Positions 8,530 through 18,142 of a stretch of 64,000 nt of DNA are shown in pieces. Where the stretch lies: contig FZPE01000001.1 of NCBI GenBank assembly GCA_900188465.1, forward strand, positions 1,116,001 through 1,180,000, read 5' to 3'. Numbering within the stretch: position 1 is the stretch's first letter; each line of letters opens with the position of its first letter. The DNA is from Micrococcales bacterium KH10 (GTDB lineage: Bacteria; Actinomycetota; Actinomycetes; Actinomycetales; Cellulomonadaceae). The notes under the pieces were generated by a model. The model was given only the letters and a program-made list of their open reading frames with translations, was not told where the DNA came from and ran no database searches. A program made the translations under genes and the position numbers.

Positions 8530-9695
8530 TCGTCTTCCTTGCTTTCGTGTGTGCTGTCTGAATCATCGGCAGCAGCCCTGGGGATGTGCAATGTAAAGGT
8601 CGATCCTGCCCCTGGCTGCGACCATACCGTGATATGCCCACCGTGGTCCTGTGCGATGTGCTTGACGATGCTCAGGCCCAGACCGGTGCCACCGGTATCG
8701 CGCGCACGCGCGGGGTCGGCTCGGTAGAAACGTTCGAAAATGCGCATTCGTTGCTCATCATCCAGCCCGATGCCCTGATCCAGGATCTGGATGCCGACCA
8801 TGCCGTCTTCATCCGTGATGCCCACGTTCACGGTGGTGTGTTCAGGCGAATACGCGATCGCGTTGGTGAGCAGGTTGCGCACCGCGGTGGTCAGCAGTTC
8901 GGCATCGCCGTATACGGTCTGGTACGACGGCGGGGGCAAGACGATCTCCTGCGAACGCGCCTGAGCGAGCACTCGCACCGCTTCTACCGATTCACGAACG
9001 ACCTCGTCGATATCGACCCGCTCCAGAACAAGCAGCGCGCTGGCGCCCTGGAGTCGGGAGAGTTCAATGATGTCGTGGACCAGGGCGGCCAGCCGCTGGG
9101 CTTCCTGCTGCGTCTTCGCAGCGAATCGTCGCACTGCCTCTGGATCGTCAGCCGCCGTGATGAGAGTCTCAGCCAGCAGGCTGATCGCACCCACCGGTGT
9201 CTTGAGTTCATGTGAAACATTGACGGCGAAGTCCTGCCGGATCTGTTCGATACGGCGAGCCTGCGTGTGGTCCTCCGCGAAAATCACGATGATCTGATTC
9301 GTCAGGTGAGCAATACGAACCGAGATCACCGCTTCGCCATCGCCGGTGCGTTTGTCGAGTTCGAGTTCCTCATCGACGATGTCTCCGGTCATGCGAACCT
9401 TGGCGACGAGTTCACGCATAGTACGGTGGACGAGCTCGTCACTTCTGACCAGCCCCATCGCATAGGCAGCGGGCGATGCTCGTAGCACCAGGTCATCGTG
9501 ACCCAGCACGATGACCGCAGAACGAAGCACCGCAAGGACCCGAATGATGTCGTCCTTGAGTTCAGGCTCCTCGACCTCGATCGGTTGGTTCTGCTCCCGT
9601 TCTGACTGCCGAAAGGCAATGGCCGCGATCAGACCGACGAACAGCCCGATGAGCCCGGCTGCCAGAATGAGCCAAGGCTGGCCGCTTTGTGTCAT
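8526..9695 (-). CDS. senX3: Phosphate-sensing histidine kinase SenX3
   Basis: Sensor kinase partner of RegX3. ATG 9695 is preferred because GGAGGG lies 5 bases upstream; the frame also opens at a GTG at 9707. There is one N-terminal membrane region (LILAAGLIGLFVGLIAAIAF), a PAS-like domain (about 50-150), a HisKA domain with phosphorylatable His162 in VNVSHELKTPVGA, and an ATPase domain with N, G1 (DQGIGL) and G2 (GTGLGLSIVKHI) boxes. It is divergent from phoU across a region with PHO-box repeats. In mycobacteria the kinase is held off by the Pst-PhoU complex when phosphate is abundant. Confidence 0.95.
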   Translation of the reverse strand: MTQSGQPWLILAAGLIGLFVGLIAAIAFRQSEREQNQPIEVEEPELKDDIIRVLAVLRSAVIVLGHDDLVLRASPAAYAMGLVRSDELVHRTMRELVAKVRMTGDIVDEELELDKRTGDGEAVISVRIAHLTNQIIVIFAEDHTQARRIEQIRQDFAVNVSHELKTPVGAISLLAETLITAADDPEAVRRFAAKTQQEAQRLAALVHDIIELSRLQGASALLVLERVDIDEVVRESVEAVRVLAQARSQEIVLPPPSYQTVYGDAELLTTAVRNLLTNAIAYSPEHTTVNVGITDEDGMVGIQILDQGIGLDDEQRMRIFERFYRADPARARDTGGTGLGLSIVKHIAQDHGGHITVWSQPGAGSTFTLHIPRAAADDSDSTHESKEDE

Positions 9696-9789
9696 GGTTC
9701 CCTCCACGGGCTAAGCGTATGCCGGTACTGATCGCGGACGCATGCGAATCGGGCGAATCAAGCGATTCGCTCCCAGGAGTTCATGTCGG

Positions 9790-9829
9790 GGTCACCATCC
9801 GTTCACCTCCTGCTTGCCGTGGACTCACC
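9790..9829 (+). promoter_or_regulatory. Tandem PHO-box repeats between senX3 and phoU
   Basis: Four heptamers spaced exactly 11 bp apart start at 9790 (GGTCACC), 9801 (GTTCACC), 9812 (GCTTGCC) and 9823 (ACTCACC). The second is identical to the pstS box; the third is degenerate. The array lies in the senX3/phoU divergent promoter region and could control either or both. It suggests autoregulation by RegX3. Confidence 0.7.
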
Positions 9830-9900
9830 CTGATGCGTAACACTGGACTATCAATGACACTGGGTAGTCGATGCCACCGATAGCAGAGAGTGAATGGTAA

Positions 9901-10551
9901 ATGCGTGACATTTTCGAAGCTGAGTTAGCTCAACTCGGCGACAACCTGATCCAACTCAGCGAGAAAGTTCACACCGCGATCATCACTGCCGGTCAGGCCT
10001 TCCTGACTGCTGATGTCGCCAAGGCACAGCAGGTCATCACTGATGACGACATCATCGACGATCTTGCACGTGACACCGATGACCGTGCTGTGCTGCTCCT
10101 TGCCCAACAGGCTCCTGTGGCAACCGATCTGCGCATTGTCGTCTCGACACTGCGGATGAGCGCTACCTTGGAGCGAATGGGCGACCTGGCCCAGCACATA
10201 GCCCAGGTCGCACGCCGGGCATACCCGAATCTGGCTGTGCCGGAGACGGCACTGCCCGTGTTCACCGCGTTGCAGGACGCCTCAGTGCGACTGTCCACTC
10301 GCGTCACGAAGCTGTTGCAGACTCGCGACCTGTCCGAGGCCAACGCGATCGAGCGTGATGACGACATCATCGACGAGCTCCACCATGACACGTTCTCGAC
10401 ATTGCTCAGTCCACACTGGAACGGCAGCACCCAGGAGACCATTGACATCACACTTGTGGGCCGTTACTACGAGCGCTTCGGCGACCACGGCGTCTCCATC
10501 GCGCGCCGCGTCATCTACTTGATCACCGGCACCGACACGGCTCACACCTGA
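9901..10551 (+). CDS. phoU: Phosphate transport system regulator PhoU
   Basis: Cytoplasmic two-repeat helical protein of 216 residues that links the Pst transporter to the sensor kinase and represses the regulon in high phosphate. Each repeat shows the family metal-binding pattern: DDDIIDDL with TLERMGDLAQH in the first, and DDDIIDEL with YYERFGDHGVSIARRV in the second. It is the only plus-strand member of the phosphate locus, transcribed divergently from senX3 behind a PHO-box array, and it ends at a strong hairpin. Confidence 0.96.
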   Translation: MRDIFEAELAQLGDNLIQLSEKVHTAIITAGQAFLTADVAKAQQVITDDDIIDDLARDTDDRAVLLLAQQAPVATDLRIVVSTLRMSATLERMGDLAQHIAQVARRAYPNLAVPETALPVFTALQDASVRLSTRVTKLLQTRDLSEANAIERDDDIIDELHHDTFSTLLSPHWNGSTQETIDITLVGRYYERFGDHGVSIARRVIYLITGTDTAHT

Positions 10552-10592
10552 GTCGTTGCACCTGCGCGACCCTCGGTCAGCGCAACAAAGTT

Positions 10593-10648
10593 GCCCCATA
10601 AGCAAAGTGGTAGTGCGATATGTTGCACTACCACTTTGCCTATGGGGC
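10593..10648. terminator. Bidirectional terminator between phoU and gpmA
   Basis: A 24-bp inverted repeat (10593-10616 / 10625-10648) with one mismatch and an 8-nt loop lies between two convergent genes. It is among the longest hairpins in the window. Confidence 0.9.
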
Positions 10649-10664
10649 GATCGTTCGGCGAAAC

Positions 10665-11405
10665 CTACTTCTTGCCCTGGTTTGCCACAGCCTTGATTGC
10701 TTCGGCAGCGGCGTCCGGGTCGAGGTAGGTGCCACCTGCCTTAACGGGCTTGAAGTTCTCGTCCAACTCGTAGACGAGCGGAATACCGGTGGGGATGTTC
10801 AGACCGGCGATGTCCTCGTCCGAAATGCCATCGAGGTATTTCACGATGGCGCGCAGCGAGTTGCCGTGGGCGGCGACCATGACGGTCTTGCCGGCCTTGA
10901 GGTCACCGAAGACCTCGTCCTTGACGTATGGCAGTGCGCGCTCCAGGACGTCCTTGAGGCATTCGGTCAGCACTACCGGTGCGTCAGCGTAACGAGGGTC
11001 TGCGTCCTGGGAGAACTCGGAGCCCACCTCGATGGGCGGCGGCGGCACGTCGTAGGAACGGCGCCACAGCATGAACTGCTCCTCGCCGTACTGTTCCAGG
11101 GTTTCGGCCTTGTTCTTGCCCTGCAGCGCACCGTAGTGACGCTCGTTAAGACGCCAGTCGCGCTTGACCGGAATCCACAGCCGGTCGGCAGCATCCAGTG
11201 CCAGGTTGGCGGTGGTCATCGCGCGGCGCAGCAGTGAAGTGTGCACGACATCAGGCAGGATGCCCGCATCGGTGAGCAGTTTGCCACCGCGCTTGGCCTC
11301 GCCCACGCCCTTCTCAGAGAGTGCGACGTCGACCCAACCGGTGAACAGGTTCTTTGCGTTCCATTCGCTCTCGCCGTGGCGGAGCAATACCAGCGTGTAT
11401 GTCAT
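10665..11405 (-). CDS. gpmA: 2,3-bisphosphoglycerate-dependent phosphoglycerate mutase
   Basis: Glycolytic/gluconeogenic enzyme interconverting 3- and 2-phosphoglycerate. The 246-residue protein starts [23 protein letters not shown], with the phosphorylated His10 in RHGE. It also has the [17 protein letters not shown] segment and the second catalytic His in [17 protein letters not shown]. The cofactor-dependent type is clear from length and motifs. It lies just downstream of mshA in the same direction, as in mycobacteria. Confidence 0.97.
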   Translation of the reverse strand: MTYTLVLLRHGESEWNAKNLFTGWVDVALSEKGVGEAKRGGKLLTDAGILPDVVHTSLLRRAMTTANLALDAADRLWIPVKRDWRLNERHYGALQGKNKAETLEQYGEEQFMLWRRSYDVPPPPIEVGSEFSQDADPRYADAPVVLTECLKDVLERALPYVKDEVFGDLKAGKTVMVAAHGNSLRAIVKYLDGISDEDIAGLNIPTGIPLVYELDENFKPVKAGGTYLDPDAAAEAIKAVANQGKK

Positions 11406-11479
11406 AGGAACTATTGTGCCTTACCTGACCTGCCTGCTGGTGGGTCAACAGACCCATCGCCGAACCATTTCTAGCAGAC

Positions 11480-12751
11480 CTACGCTGACGCTCGCCCGGT
11501 AGCGGAATTGGCGTCCTGGTAGACCCGCAGCATGCGCCGCGCGGTCATCTCCCAGGAGAACGCCTCGGCATGGACACGCGCCTGCGCGCTCATCCGGGCC
11601 AACCGGTCCCGGTCGTGCAGCAGATCGCGAATACGTGCGGCCCATACTTGCGGGTCGTGCCCAGCGACTAGTTCTCCCGACACCCCATCACTCACCACCG
11701 TTGACAGACCGCCGACATCGGCGGCCACGACCGGGGTGCCGCAGGCCTGCGCCTCGAGCCCCACTAAACCGAAGGTCTCGTAGTACGAGGGAACGGCAAC
11801 GAGATCCGCCGCCTGGAAGGTACGCGCCAACTGCGGATGAGCCAGCGGATCCAGCAACGCAACGTCAGCGCCAATGCCTTCTTCGGCGACGAGTTTTCGC
11901 AGGGCTTTGCGGTGATTCTTCGCACCGCTTGAACCACCGATGATCAACAACTGCGGCGGCTCGGGCCAGCGGCCCTGCTCGTATTCTCTGCGCCAGTGAC
12001 CCCAGGCTCGCACCAGCACATCCGTGCCCTTCAGCGGCTGGATCCGTCCAGCGTAAACCACCAGAGGACGATCTGGGCTCACGCCGAGCTCGCGACGCAA
12101 TGCCCGTTTTTGTTCATCCTGGTCATGACCCGCAAGCGGGTGGAAGCTGTCAATGCGCACTCCCGGTGGCACCACCGCGATCTGCTCGTGCACCGCACCA
12201 TAGAGCGTGCGTAGATGCTCCGCCTCGCTGGGCGTAGAGACCACCAACCGATCAGCCTCGAGCACCACCTGTTGCTCTCCGACTACCCGGGCCTTGGGTT
12301 CCGGGATGTCTCGCGGCGCCAGGTTGCGGTTCTTCGCTTTCGCCAAGGTATGCATGGTGTGTATCAACGGCACTGACCAACGGTCTGCGGCCAACCAGCC
12401 AGCCATACCGGAGAGCCAGTAATGCGAATGCACCGCATCGAACCAATGCTGTCGGCGGCTCGCTTCGTATCGGAGCATTCCAGCGGTGAAGTAACACATC
12501 TGTGCCGGTAGGTCGTTCTTATTCAGCCCTTCGTAGGGGCCGGCATCGATATGGTGCACCCAAACGCCCTGGGCGGCCTCCACGTGGTCCGGCTGGGCGG
12601 CCTTCGTGCGGCGCGTGAAAACCTCAACCGCAGCACCCAGGTCACCCATCGCCTGCGCCAACTGCATCACATAGACGTTCATCCCCCCGGCGTCGCCGGT
12701 TCCCGGCTGTTCAAGAGGAGACGTATGAGCACTGATCATCGCAACGCGCAT
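11480..12751 (-). CDS. mshA: D-inositol-3-phosphate glycosyltransferase MshA
   Basis: GT4-family enzyme transferring GlcNAc from UDP-GlcNAc to inositol 3-phosphate, the first step of mycothiol synthesis. The N-terminal domain opens with ISAHTSPLEQPGTGDAGGMNVYV, diagnostic for MshA; the C-terminal Rossmann domain holds YAGRIQPLKGTDVLVRAW and the donor-binding SYYETFGLVGLEAQACGTPVVAADVGG. ATG 12751 gives 423 residues; the frame is open to a GTG at 12772, and the ribosome-binding site does not decide between them. Mycothiol use fits the mycothiol-dependent isomerase-like protein later in the window. Confidence 0.95.
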   Translation of the reverse strand: MRVAMISAHTSPLEQPGTGDAGGMNVYVMQLAQAMGDLGAAVEVFTRRTKAAQPDHVEAAQGVWVHHIDAGPYEGLNKNDLPAQMCYFTAGMLRYEASRRQHWFDAVHSHYWLSGMAGWLAADRWSVPLIHTMHTLAKAKNRNLAPRDIPEPKARVVGEQQVVLEADRLVVSTPSEAEHLRTLYGAVHEQIAVVPPGVRIDSFHPLAGHDQDEQKRALRRELGVSPDRPLVVYAGRIQPLKGTDVLVRAWGHWRREYEQGRWPEPPQLLIIGGSSGAKNHRKALRKLVAEEGIGADVALLDPLAHPQLARTFQAADLVAVPSYYETFGLVGLEAQACGTPVVAADVGGLSTVVSDGVSGELVAGHDPQVWAARIRDLLHDRDRLARMSAQARVHAEAFSWEMTARRMLRVYQDANSATGRASA

Positions 12752-12861
12752 CGTTGACAGCACCCTCACCACCTTTATCTCTGTCTGTTAAGCCTAGGCC
12801 ATGTACTGACTGGGACCTTCATCCCGGACAAATGGGACTTGCCGGACGCACCATGGAATAT

Positions 12862-13179
12862 ATGAGTGATACAGGGACGAGCCCAACCGGCGCCACCGCG
12901 TCGCTGGCGGATCTGCGGAATCTTCTAGCCGAAGAACCAGAGCTAGACGAGGTGTCACCGCAAGAAGCTGCGGCTGTCACCGACGAAACGGTCGTCTGCT
13001 GGTGTAACAACGTCACGGCTGGCGAGATTCGCACCCCCCTGCATGATGGAACTGCTTGTGATCTCGAATCAGTGCAACGCTGTACCCGAGCAACCGGTGG
13101 TTGCGGCAAATGCCTTCCCATGGTGGCCGCGATCGTCAATGTCGAACTGTCACGTAAGGAGAATGCGTCGCCACGCTGA
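12862..13179 (+). CDS. Bfd-like [2Fe-2S]-binding protein
   Basis: Small protein of about 105 residues from ATG 12862 (an alternative ATG is at 12853; the frame is open from 12754). After an acidic Ala/Glu-rich N-terminus it carries VCWCNNVTAGEIRT and RCTRATGGCGKCLPMV. The CxC and CxxC pairs are the four ligands of the BFD-type cluster seen in bacterioferritin-associated ferredoxin and in NirB nitrite reductases. The TRATGGCGKC form is closer to the NirB version. No bacterioferritin or nitrite reductase gene is beside it, so the partner is unknown. Divergent from mshA; ends at a hairpin. Confidence 0.8.
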   Translation: MSDTGTSPTGATASLADLRNLLAEEPELDEVSPQEAAAVTDETVVCWCNNVTAGEIRTPLHDGTACDLESVQRCTRATGGCGKCLPMVAAIVNVELSRKENASPR

Positions 13180-13220
13180 CAAGCGCCGACACTGCAATCT
13201 CTTTTCAATACAAAACACGA

Positions 13221-13253
13221 TGTGGGCCAATCCTGTCCCAGGATTGGCCCACA
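13221..13253. terminator. Bidirectional terminator between the Bfd-like gene and lsr2
   Basis: Perfect 15-bp inverted repeat (13221-13235 / 13239-13253, arm TGTGGGCCAATCCTG) with a 3-nt loop between convergent genes. Confidence 0.85.
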
Positions 13254-13279
13254 TTCTGTGAAACTCGCTATATCACTGC

Positions 13280-13630
13280 CTACTGGTGTGCAGCGTCGTA
13301 GATTTCCTGCAATTCAGCCGCGATGCGACCACGCGATGAAACTTGGTAGCCATTTTCAATAAGCCACGCACGGACGTCGCCGATATTGCGACCGTTCCCG
13401 GCGTTGCCTGCGACACCACCAGGAGTTCGCTTTGAAATATGACCGCGGTTCAAACGACCGACACGACGCGCGTATCGAATCCATTCCGCAATACTGTCGC
13501 GCAACTTTGCCGCGTTCTCTTCGTTAAGGTCGATCTCATATGCCGTCCCATCCAACGCGAAAGTTACCGTGCTGGATGCAGGACCGCCGTCAATATCATC
13601 TTCAAGAACGACTTGGACCTTCTGCGCCAT
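13280..13630 (-). CDS. lsr2: Lsr2 nucleoid-associated protein (xenogeneic silencer)
   Basis: H-NS-like actinobacterial protein that binds AT-rich DNA, bridges it and silences foreign genes. The 116-residue protein has the N-terminal dimerisation domain (VQVVLEDDIDGGPASSTVTFALDG) and a C-terminal DNA-binding domain with the SSRGRIAAELQEIYDAA motif, whose RGR inserts in the minor groove. GAGGAGAT precedes the ATG. It lies downstream of lysS, as in mycobacteria. Native targets might include the more A/T-rich island at 20.5-35 kb. Confidence 0.97.
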   Translation of the reverse strand: MAQKVQVVLEDDIDGGPASSTVTFALDGTAYEIDLNEENAAKLRDSIAEWIRYARRVGRLNRGHISKRTPGGVAGNAGNGRNIGDVRAWLIENGYQVSSRGRIAAELQEIYDAAHQ

Positions 13631-13737
13631 CTGGATCTCCTCAACAAGGCTGGTAATGACAATGCAGAAACATTATCACTTTAGTACTGCAATGGCACGA
13701 ATCGGAATGCTAGTCGATACCCTAAAGATTAAACGCA

Positions 13738-13896
13738 TCATCGCTCAGATGAGTTCTGATCTTCTTCATCGAGTTCACGCAGATATTCCCGTTCCCGCCT
13801 ATCGGCACGAATCACCGCGCGGATCGCGAAGAAAAATATCAGCCCAACACCGATTGACGGTGCCACGGTACTGACTACCCCAACGACGCCATCCAC
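13738..13896 (-). CDS. Small single-pass membrane protein (52 aa)
   Basis: A short frame between lysS and lsr2 starts at GTG 13896 with GGAG six bases upstream and ends at TGA 13738. The product has a hydrophobic helix (about residues 4-29, with GVGLIFFFAIRAVI) followed by a basic-acidic tail, RADRREREYLRELDEEDQ, probably cytoplasmic. It begins 27 bp after the lysS stop, so it is likely co-transcribed. I recall similar short proteins near lysS in other actinomycetes, but I cannot name a function. The ribosome-binding site and amphipathic composition make it a credible gene despite its size. Confidence 0.7.
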   Translation of the reverse strand: MDGVVGVVSTVAPSIGVGLIFFFAIRAVIRADRREREYLRELDEEDQNSSER

Positions 13897-13923
13897 AGTG
13901 ATCTCCGTTTATCTTCGTCTGGC

Positions 13924-15450
13924 TCAGTGAACCGGCTTGACCAATGGGAAGAGTACCGTTTCGCGGATTCCCAATCCAGTCAATGCCATCAACAGTCGAT
14001 CCAACCCCATGCCCATTCCACCGCTCGGGGGCATTCCATATTCCATTGCAGTCAGGAAATCCTCATCGAGCGCCATCGCCTCATCGTCCCCTGCCGCTGC
14101 AGCCACTGCCTGCGCCTCAAACCGTTGGCGCTGAATAACTGGGTCCACCAATTCCGAATAGGCAGTCGCCAACTCGAATCCGCGTACGTACAGGTCCCAC
14201 TTCTCAACAACCCCGGGAATAGAGCGGTGGTCGCGGGTCAATGGCGATGTCTCGACCGGGAAGTCCCGCACAAATGTAGGGGCATGCAACTCGTCCCCGA
14301 CACGATTTTCCCACAGTTCTTCAATCAGCTTGCCGTGTGAGATCTTCTTGGGATCGAGGGAAAGCTCAAACCGTTCCATCAGTCTGTTCAGATATTCCAC
14401 ACTGGTTTCGGGCGTGATCTCTTCGCCCAGCGATTCCGACAGTGACCCGTACATGGTGATGTTGGCCCATTCACCGCCGAGGTCATAATGAGTTCCGTCG
14501 GCCAATTCAACTTCCGTGGTACCGAGCGCATCCTCGGCGGCTCGCTGCACCAGGTTCTGTGTCAATGCCGCCATTGTGTTGTAGTCGCCGTATGCCTCGT
14601 AGGCCTCGAGCATGGCGAACTCCGGGGAGTGCGTGGAATCAGCGCCCTCGTTGCGGAAGTTACGGTTGATCTCAAAGACTCGTTCCAATCCGCCTACCAC
14701 TGCGCGCTTGAGGAACAGTTCCGGCGCGATGCGCAGGTAGAGGTCCATATCGAAGGCGTTCATATGCGTCACGAACGGGCGCGCCGCTGCGCCACCATGG
14801 ATGCTCTGCAGCATCGGGGTCTCGATTTCGAGATAGTCGCGCTGGTGGAAGTTCTCGCGCAAGGAACGCACCACGTCGGTGCGCAGCCGGGCGACCTTGC
14901 GGGCAGAGTCACGCGAGATCAGATCGACGTAGCGCTGCCGCACGCGAGCTTCTTCAGACAGGTCCTTGTGCAGCACCGGTAGCGGGCGCAGCGCCTTGGC
15001 CGCAATCTGCCATGATTCGACAAAGACGGAGAGCTCACCGCGGCGAGAGCTAATCACTCGTCCGGAAACGAAAAGATGATCGCCAAGGTCGACTAAGGCC
15101 TTGAAGTCGGCCAGTGACTCTTCGCCGATCTCCCCCTGGGAGAACATCGCCTGCAGCCGGTTGCCCACGCCATCTTGCAACGCGACAAAGCACAGCTTGC
15201 CGGAGTTGCGCAGGAATACCACGCGTCCCGCGACACCCACGCGGTCGTCAGTCTCCTCACCTGTGGTCAGGTGGTCATACTGGGCGCGCACCTGCTCGAT
15301 CGTGTGAGTGATCGGCACAGTGACGGGATACGCCTCGCCCCCTTCTGACAGCAGACGGTCGCGCTTGGCGCCGCGCACTTTCCGTTGCTCGGGAAGATCG
15401 TCGAACTCGGGCTCGTCAATGGGGGCATTCGCGGTTGCGGTAGTTGTCAC
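13924..15450 (-). CDS. lysS: Lysyl-tRNA synthetase (class II)
   Basis: Class II synthetase charging tRNA-Lys, 508 residues. An N-terminal OB fold (about 70-170: [23 protein letters not shown]) precedes the catalytic domain with motif 1 ([18 protein letters not shown]), motif 2 ([20 protein letters not shown]) and motif 3 ([15 protein letters not shown]). It has no N-terminal MprF-like membrane domain, so it is not LysX. It follows nadC by 23 bp in the panC-panD-nadBC-lysS operon. Confidence 0.97.
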   Translation of the reverse strand: MTTTATANAPIDEPEFDDLPEQRKVRGAKRDRLLSEGGEAYPVTVPITHTIEQVRAQYDHLTTGEETDDRVGVAGRVVFLRNSGKLCFVALQDGVGNRLQAMFSQGEIGEESLADFKALVDLGDHLFVSGRVISSRRGELSVFVESWQIAAKALRPLPVLHKDLSEEARVRQRYVDLISRDSARKVARLRTDVVRSLRENFHQRDYLEIETPMLQSIHGGAAARPFVTHMNAFDMDLYLRIAPELFLKRAVVGGLERVFEINRNFRNEGADSTHSPEFAMLEAYEAYGDYNTMAALTQNLVQRAAEDALGTTEVELADGTHYDLGGEWANITMYGSLSESLGEEITPETSVEYLNRLMERFELSLDPKKISHGKLIEELWENRVGDELHAPTFVRDFPVETSPLTRDHRSIPGVVEKWDLYVRGFELATAYSELVDPVIQRQRFEAQAVAAAAGDDEAMALDEDFLTAMEYGMPPSGGMGMGLDRLLMALTGLGIRETVLFPLVKPVH

Positions 15451-15473
15451 CCGCCAATCTTACCGAGGTTGGC

Positions 15474-16424
15474 TCAGCAATCCTCCATGTCGAGGCCGAT
15501 ATCAAGAATGGCGGACGAATGGGTCAGCGCGCCGACGGACATGTAATCGACTCCGGTGGCGGCAACCGCCGCTGCTTTGTCGAGTGTCAGGTTGCCGGTC
15601 GCCTCGAGTTCGACCTTGCCGGTACGAGCTTCACCGTTACGAATCGCGGTGACTGTTTCGCGCAGTTCTTCCGCAGTCATATTGTCCAGCAGGAGGAATC
15701 TAGCCCCCGCGGTGATGGCTTCGAGAGCCTGTTCCTTGCGGTCGGCCTCGACTTGAATGGTCACACCGGGGAATGCTTCGCGAACGCGGCTCATCGCTTC
15801 GCCGATGGACCCCGCCGCGGCGATGTGGTTGTCCTTGATCATCGCTGCGTCATAGAGCCCGAGTCGCTTATTGGTTCCGCCGCCTTGTCGCACCGCATAC
15901 TTCTCAAGCTCTCTGAGGCCTGGCGTTGTCTTGCGGGTGTCGAGTACCTGGGCTGGCGAATCGGCCAGTTTGTCGGCCCACTGCCGTGTGGCGGTTGCCA
16001 CCCCGGACGCCCGCGACACTATGTTGAGCGCCGTGCGCTCTGCCATCAGCAGCACTTGTGTCGGCCCGGTGATGATGGCGAGGCGATCACCGGGGGCAAC
16101 GCGTGTCCCGTCGGTGACGAGCAGTTCCACCCGGGCGGGCGCGAGCCCGAACCGTGCGGCCACATCAGTCAGGACGAGTTGAACCGCGGCGAGTCCTGCC
16201 ACTACTCCTGCTTGCCGGGCGGCGAGGACCGCGCGCGACTGGTCTGTCACGTCGAAAATGGCCTGTGTGGTCACGTCCCGGCCCGCGGGTGGGACGTCTG
16301 CTGTGGAACCTGTGGCCGCTGGCCGAACCCCAAGGTCCTCGTCGAGTGTGCGGCTGACCAGGTCTGCCAGCCAATCGGCGCGTAACTCGTCCATGACGGC
16401 ACTGTCTCCCATTGTCGTGGTCAT
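15474..16424 (-). CDS. nadC: Nicotinate-nucleotide pyrophosphorylase (quinolinate phosphoribosyltransferase)
   Basis: Converts quinolinate and PRPP to nicotinate mononucleotide in de novo NAD synthesis. The 316-residue protein has the family elements DVTTQAIF, the LDTRKTTPGLRELEKYAVRQGGG substrate loop, HRLGLYDAAMIKDNH-type sequence (here KRLGLYDAAMIKDNH) and a C-terminal VDYMSVGALTHS phosphate-binding loop. The start overlaps the nadB stop by four bases. NadA, which makes quinolinate with NadB, is not in the window. Confidence 0.96.
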   Translation of the reverse strand: MTTTMGDSAVMDELRADWLADLVSRTLDEDLGVRPAATGSTADVPPAGRDVTTQAIFDVTDQSRAVLAARQAGVVAGLAAVQLVLTDVAARFGLAPARVELLVTDGTRVAPGDRLAIITGPTQVLLMAERTALNIVSRASGVATATRQWADKLADSPAQVLDTRKTTPGLRELEKYAVRQGGGTNKRLGLYDAAMIKDNHIAAAGSIGEAMSRVREAFPGVTIQVEADRKEQALEAITAGARFLLLDNMTAEELRETVTAIRNGEARTGKVELEATGNLTLDKAAAVAATGVDYMSVGALTHSSAILDIGLDMEDC

Positions 16425-18142
16425 TGCGTTGCAGGTTGCATTGTCACCGAGCGGCGCTGGGTGCGCAGCGCACCGGCTTCATCAAGTGAAAGCACGATGC
16501 GGTGCCGTCCGGCCTCGGTCGGCTCCGGGAAATCCGCCCGGAAATGCCCGCCCCGGGATTCCTCGCGAAGTGAGGCAGCAACCGATAAGGCCACCGCGGT
16601 TGCGAAGATATTCGACGTTTCCCACTCTGCCGATTGTGGTGAGGCCAGTACGTCTTCGCGCAGGTGCACGTCGGCGGGCACATTGCGCAGCGCGACGAGT
16701 GCGTTGTGCAGGCTTTGCGCATCGCGCACCGCGCCGGTTCCGGTGGTCATCACGCGCTGAATCCGCGAGCGCGCAGCGCCCGCCACCAGGCCGGCGTTTC
16801 CGGAGCGCTCCACTGGTCTGGTGATCGGGAGCGCGCCGCCGTCGATCTGCGCGGCAATATCGCGGGCGGCCCGGTGCGCGAAGACCAAGCCTTCAAGCAG
16901 TGAATTGGACGCCAGCCGGTTGGCACCGTGCACTCCGGTGCAGGCACATTCTCCGACCGCATAGAGGCCCGGAACGGTGGTGCGGCCGTGGTCGTCGGTG
17001 ACGATGCCGCCGGAGTGGAAGTGCTGTGCGGGGGCGACCGGGATCAGGTCGTTGTCGAATTCGAATCCGGCGGCATGGAGCCGTTCGGTGATCGTCGGGA
17101 AACGTTGCTGGAGGAATTGGCCCCCCAAGTGGCGGGCGTCGAGCAGCACATGATCCGAACCGGTGGCTGCCATCTGGCGCACCATGGCATGTGAGACCAC
17201 ATCGCGCGGAGCGAGTTCGGCCAGCGGGTGGACCGACCGCATGAATCTGGTGCCGTCCACGTCCAGCAGGTAGGCGCCCTCACCGCGTACTGCCTCTGAG
17301 ATCAGCGTGAGTTGGCCTTTGGCTCCCGCTCCCAGCCACAGCACGGTCGGATGGAATTGGACGAATTCCAGATCTGCCAATTCGGCACCGACCCGCAGCG
17401 CTGCCGCGAGACCGTCAGCGGTGGCCTGTGGCGGGTTGGTTGATGACGTGTAGAGCTGACCGATTCCACCGGTAGCGAGCACGACGGCACGCGCCTGGAC
17501 GGCGCCTACGCCATCGCGGGTTCCCTCTCCCACGACGTGCAGCGTCGCTCCGCAGACCCGGCCGCTTTCGTCGGTGAGTAGATCGATCATCTGGGCGTGT
17601 TCGATAACCTCGATACCGGGATGGTCCCGGACCTGTTCGATCTGGGCGACGAGTGCCCGGGAGATCTCCGCGCCGGTGGCGTCGCCGCCGGCGTGCGCGA
17701 TGCGCGATGCGTGGTGGCCGCCTTCCAGCCCGAGCATGATTTCACCGTCGTCATCGCGGTCGAAGAGCGCGCCGCGGGCGACGAGTTCACGTACCCGGGC
17801 CGGGCCTTCGCTTACCAGAACGTCAACGCAATGTTCGTCGCACAGTCCGCCGCCGGCGACCAATGTGTCTTCACGATGCGCGGCGACCGAGTCCGTTGGG
17901 TCGAGGGCTGCAGCGATACCGCCTTGTGCCCACACTGTCGCCCCTGAGGACAACACGGTTTTTGTGAGCAGGACGACTTTGCCGACTCGTCCGCATAATT
18001 CCAAGGCGGCAGTGAGTCCCGCCACACCGGAACCGATGACAATGACGTCCGCACTCGTTGACCATCCTGGGTCGGGTGCGGCGAGTTTGCGGGCGAGTCG
18101 TACCTGGCGCGCATCATCCTGCGCGGTTGATGTGGGGTTCAC
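16421..18142 (-). CDS. nadB: L-aspartate oxidase
   Basis: Flavoprotein oxidising L-aspartate to iminoaspartate, the first step of de novo NAD synthesis; 573 residues. The FAD-binding Rossmann motif [15 protein letters not shown] lies near residue 35. Further signatures are [20 protein letters not shown]-type [24 protein letters not shown] and [21 protein letters not shown]. It resembles the succinate dehydrogenase flavoprotein, but the nadC neighbour and the aspartate oxidase pattern decide. It overlaps panD by four bases; PanD and NadB both consume aspartate. Confidence 0.96.
   Translation of the reverse strand: MNPTSTAQDDARQVRLARKLAAPDPGWSTSADVIVIGSGVAGLTAALELCGRVGKVVLLTKTVLSSGATVWAQGGIAAALDPTDSVAAHREDTLVAGGGLCDEHCVDVLVSEGPARVRELVARGALFDRDDDGEIMLGLEGGHHASRIAHAGGDATGAEISRALVAQIEQVRDHPGIEVIEHAQMIDLLTDESGRVCGATLHVVGEGTRDGVGAVQARAVVLATGGIGQLYTSSTNPPQATADGLAAALRVGAELADLEFVQFHPTVLWLGAGAKGQLTLISEAVRGEGAYLLDVDGTRFMRSVHPLAELAPRDVVSHAMVRQMAATGSDHVLLDARHLGGQFLQQRFPTITERLHAAGFEFDNDLIPVAPAQHFHSGGIVTDDHGRTTVPGLYAVGECACTGVHGANRLASNSLLEGLVFAHRAARDIAAQIDGGALPITRPVERSGNAGLVAGAARSRIQRVMTTGTGAVRDAQSLHNALVALRNVPADVHLREDVLASPQSAEWETSNIFATAVALSVAASLREESRGGHFRADFPEPTEAGRHRIVLSLDEAGALRTQRRSVTMQPATQ

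Noticed and set aside
15444-16385. 313-aa plus-strand frame
   Set aside because: Exactly antisense to nadC, which has all family motifs.
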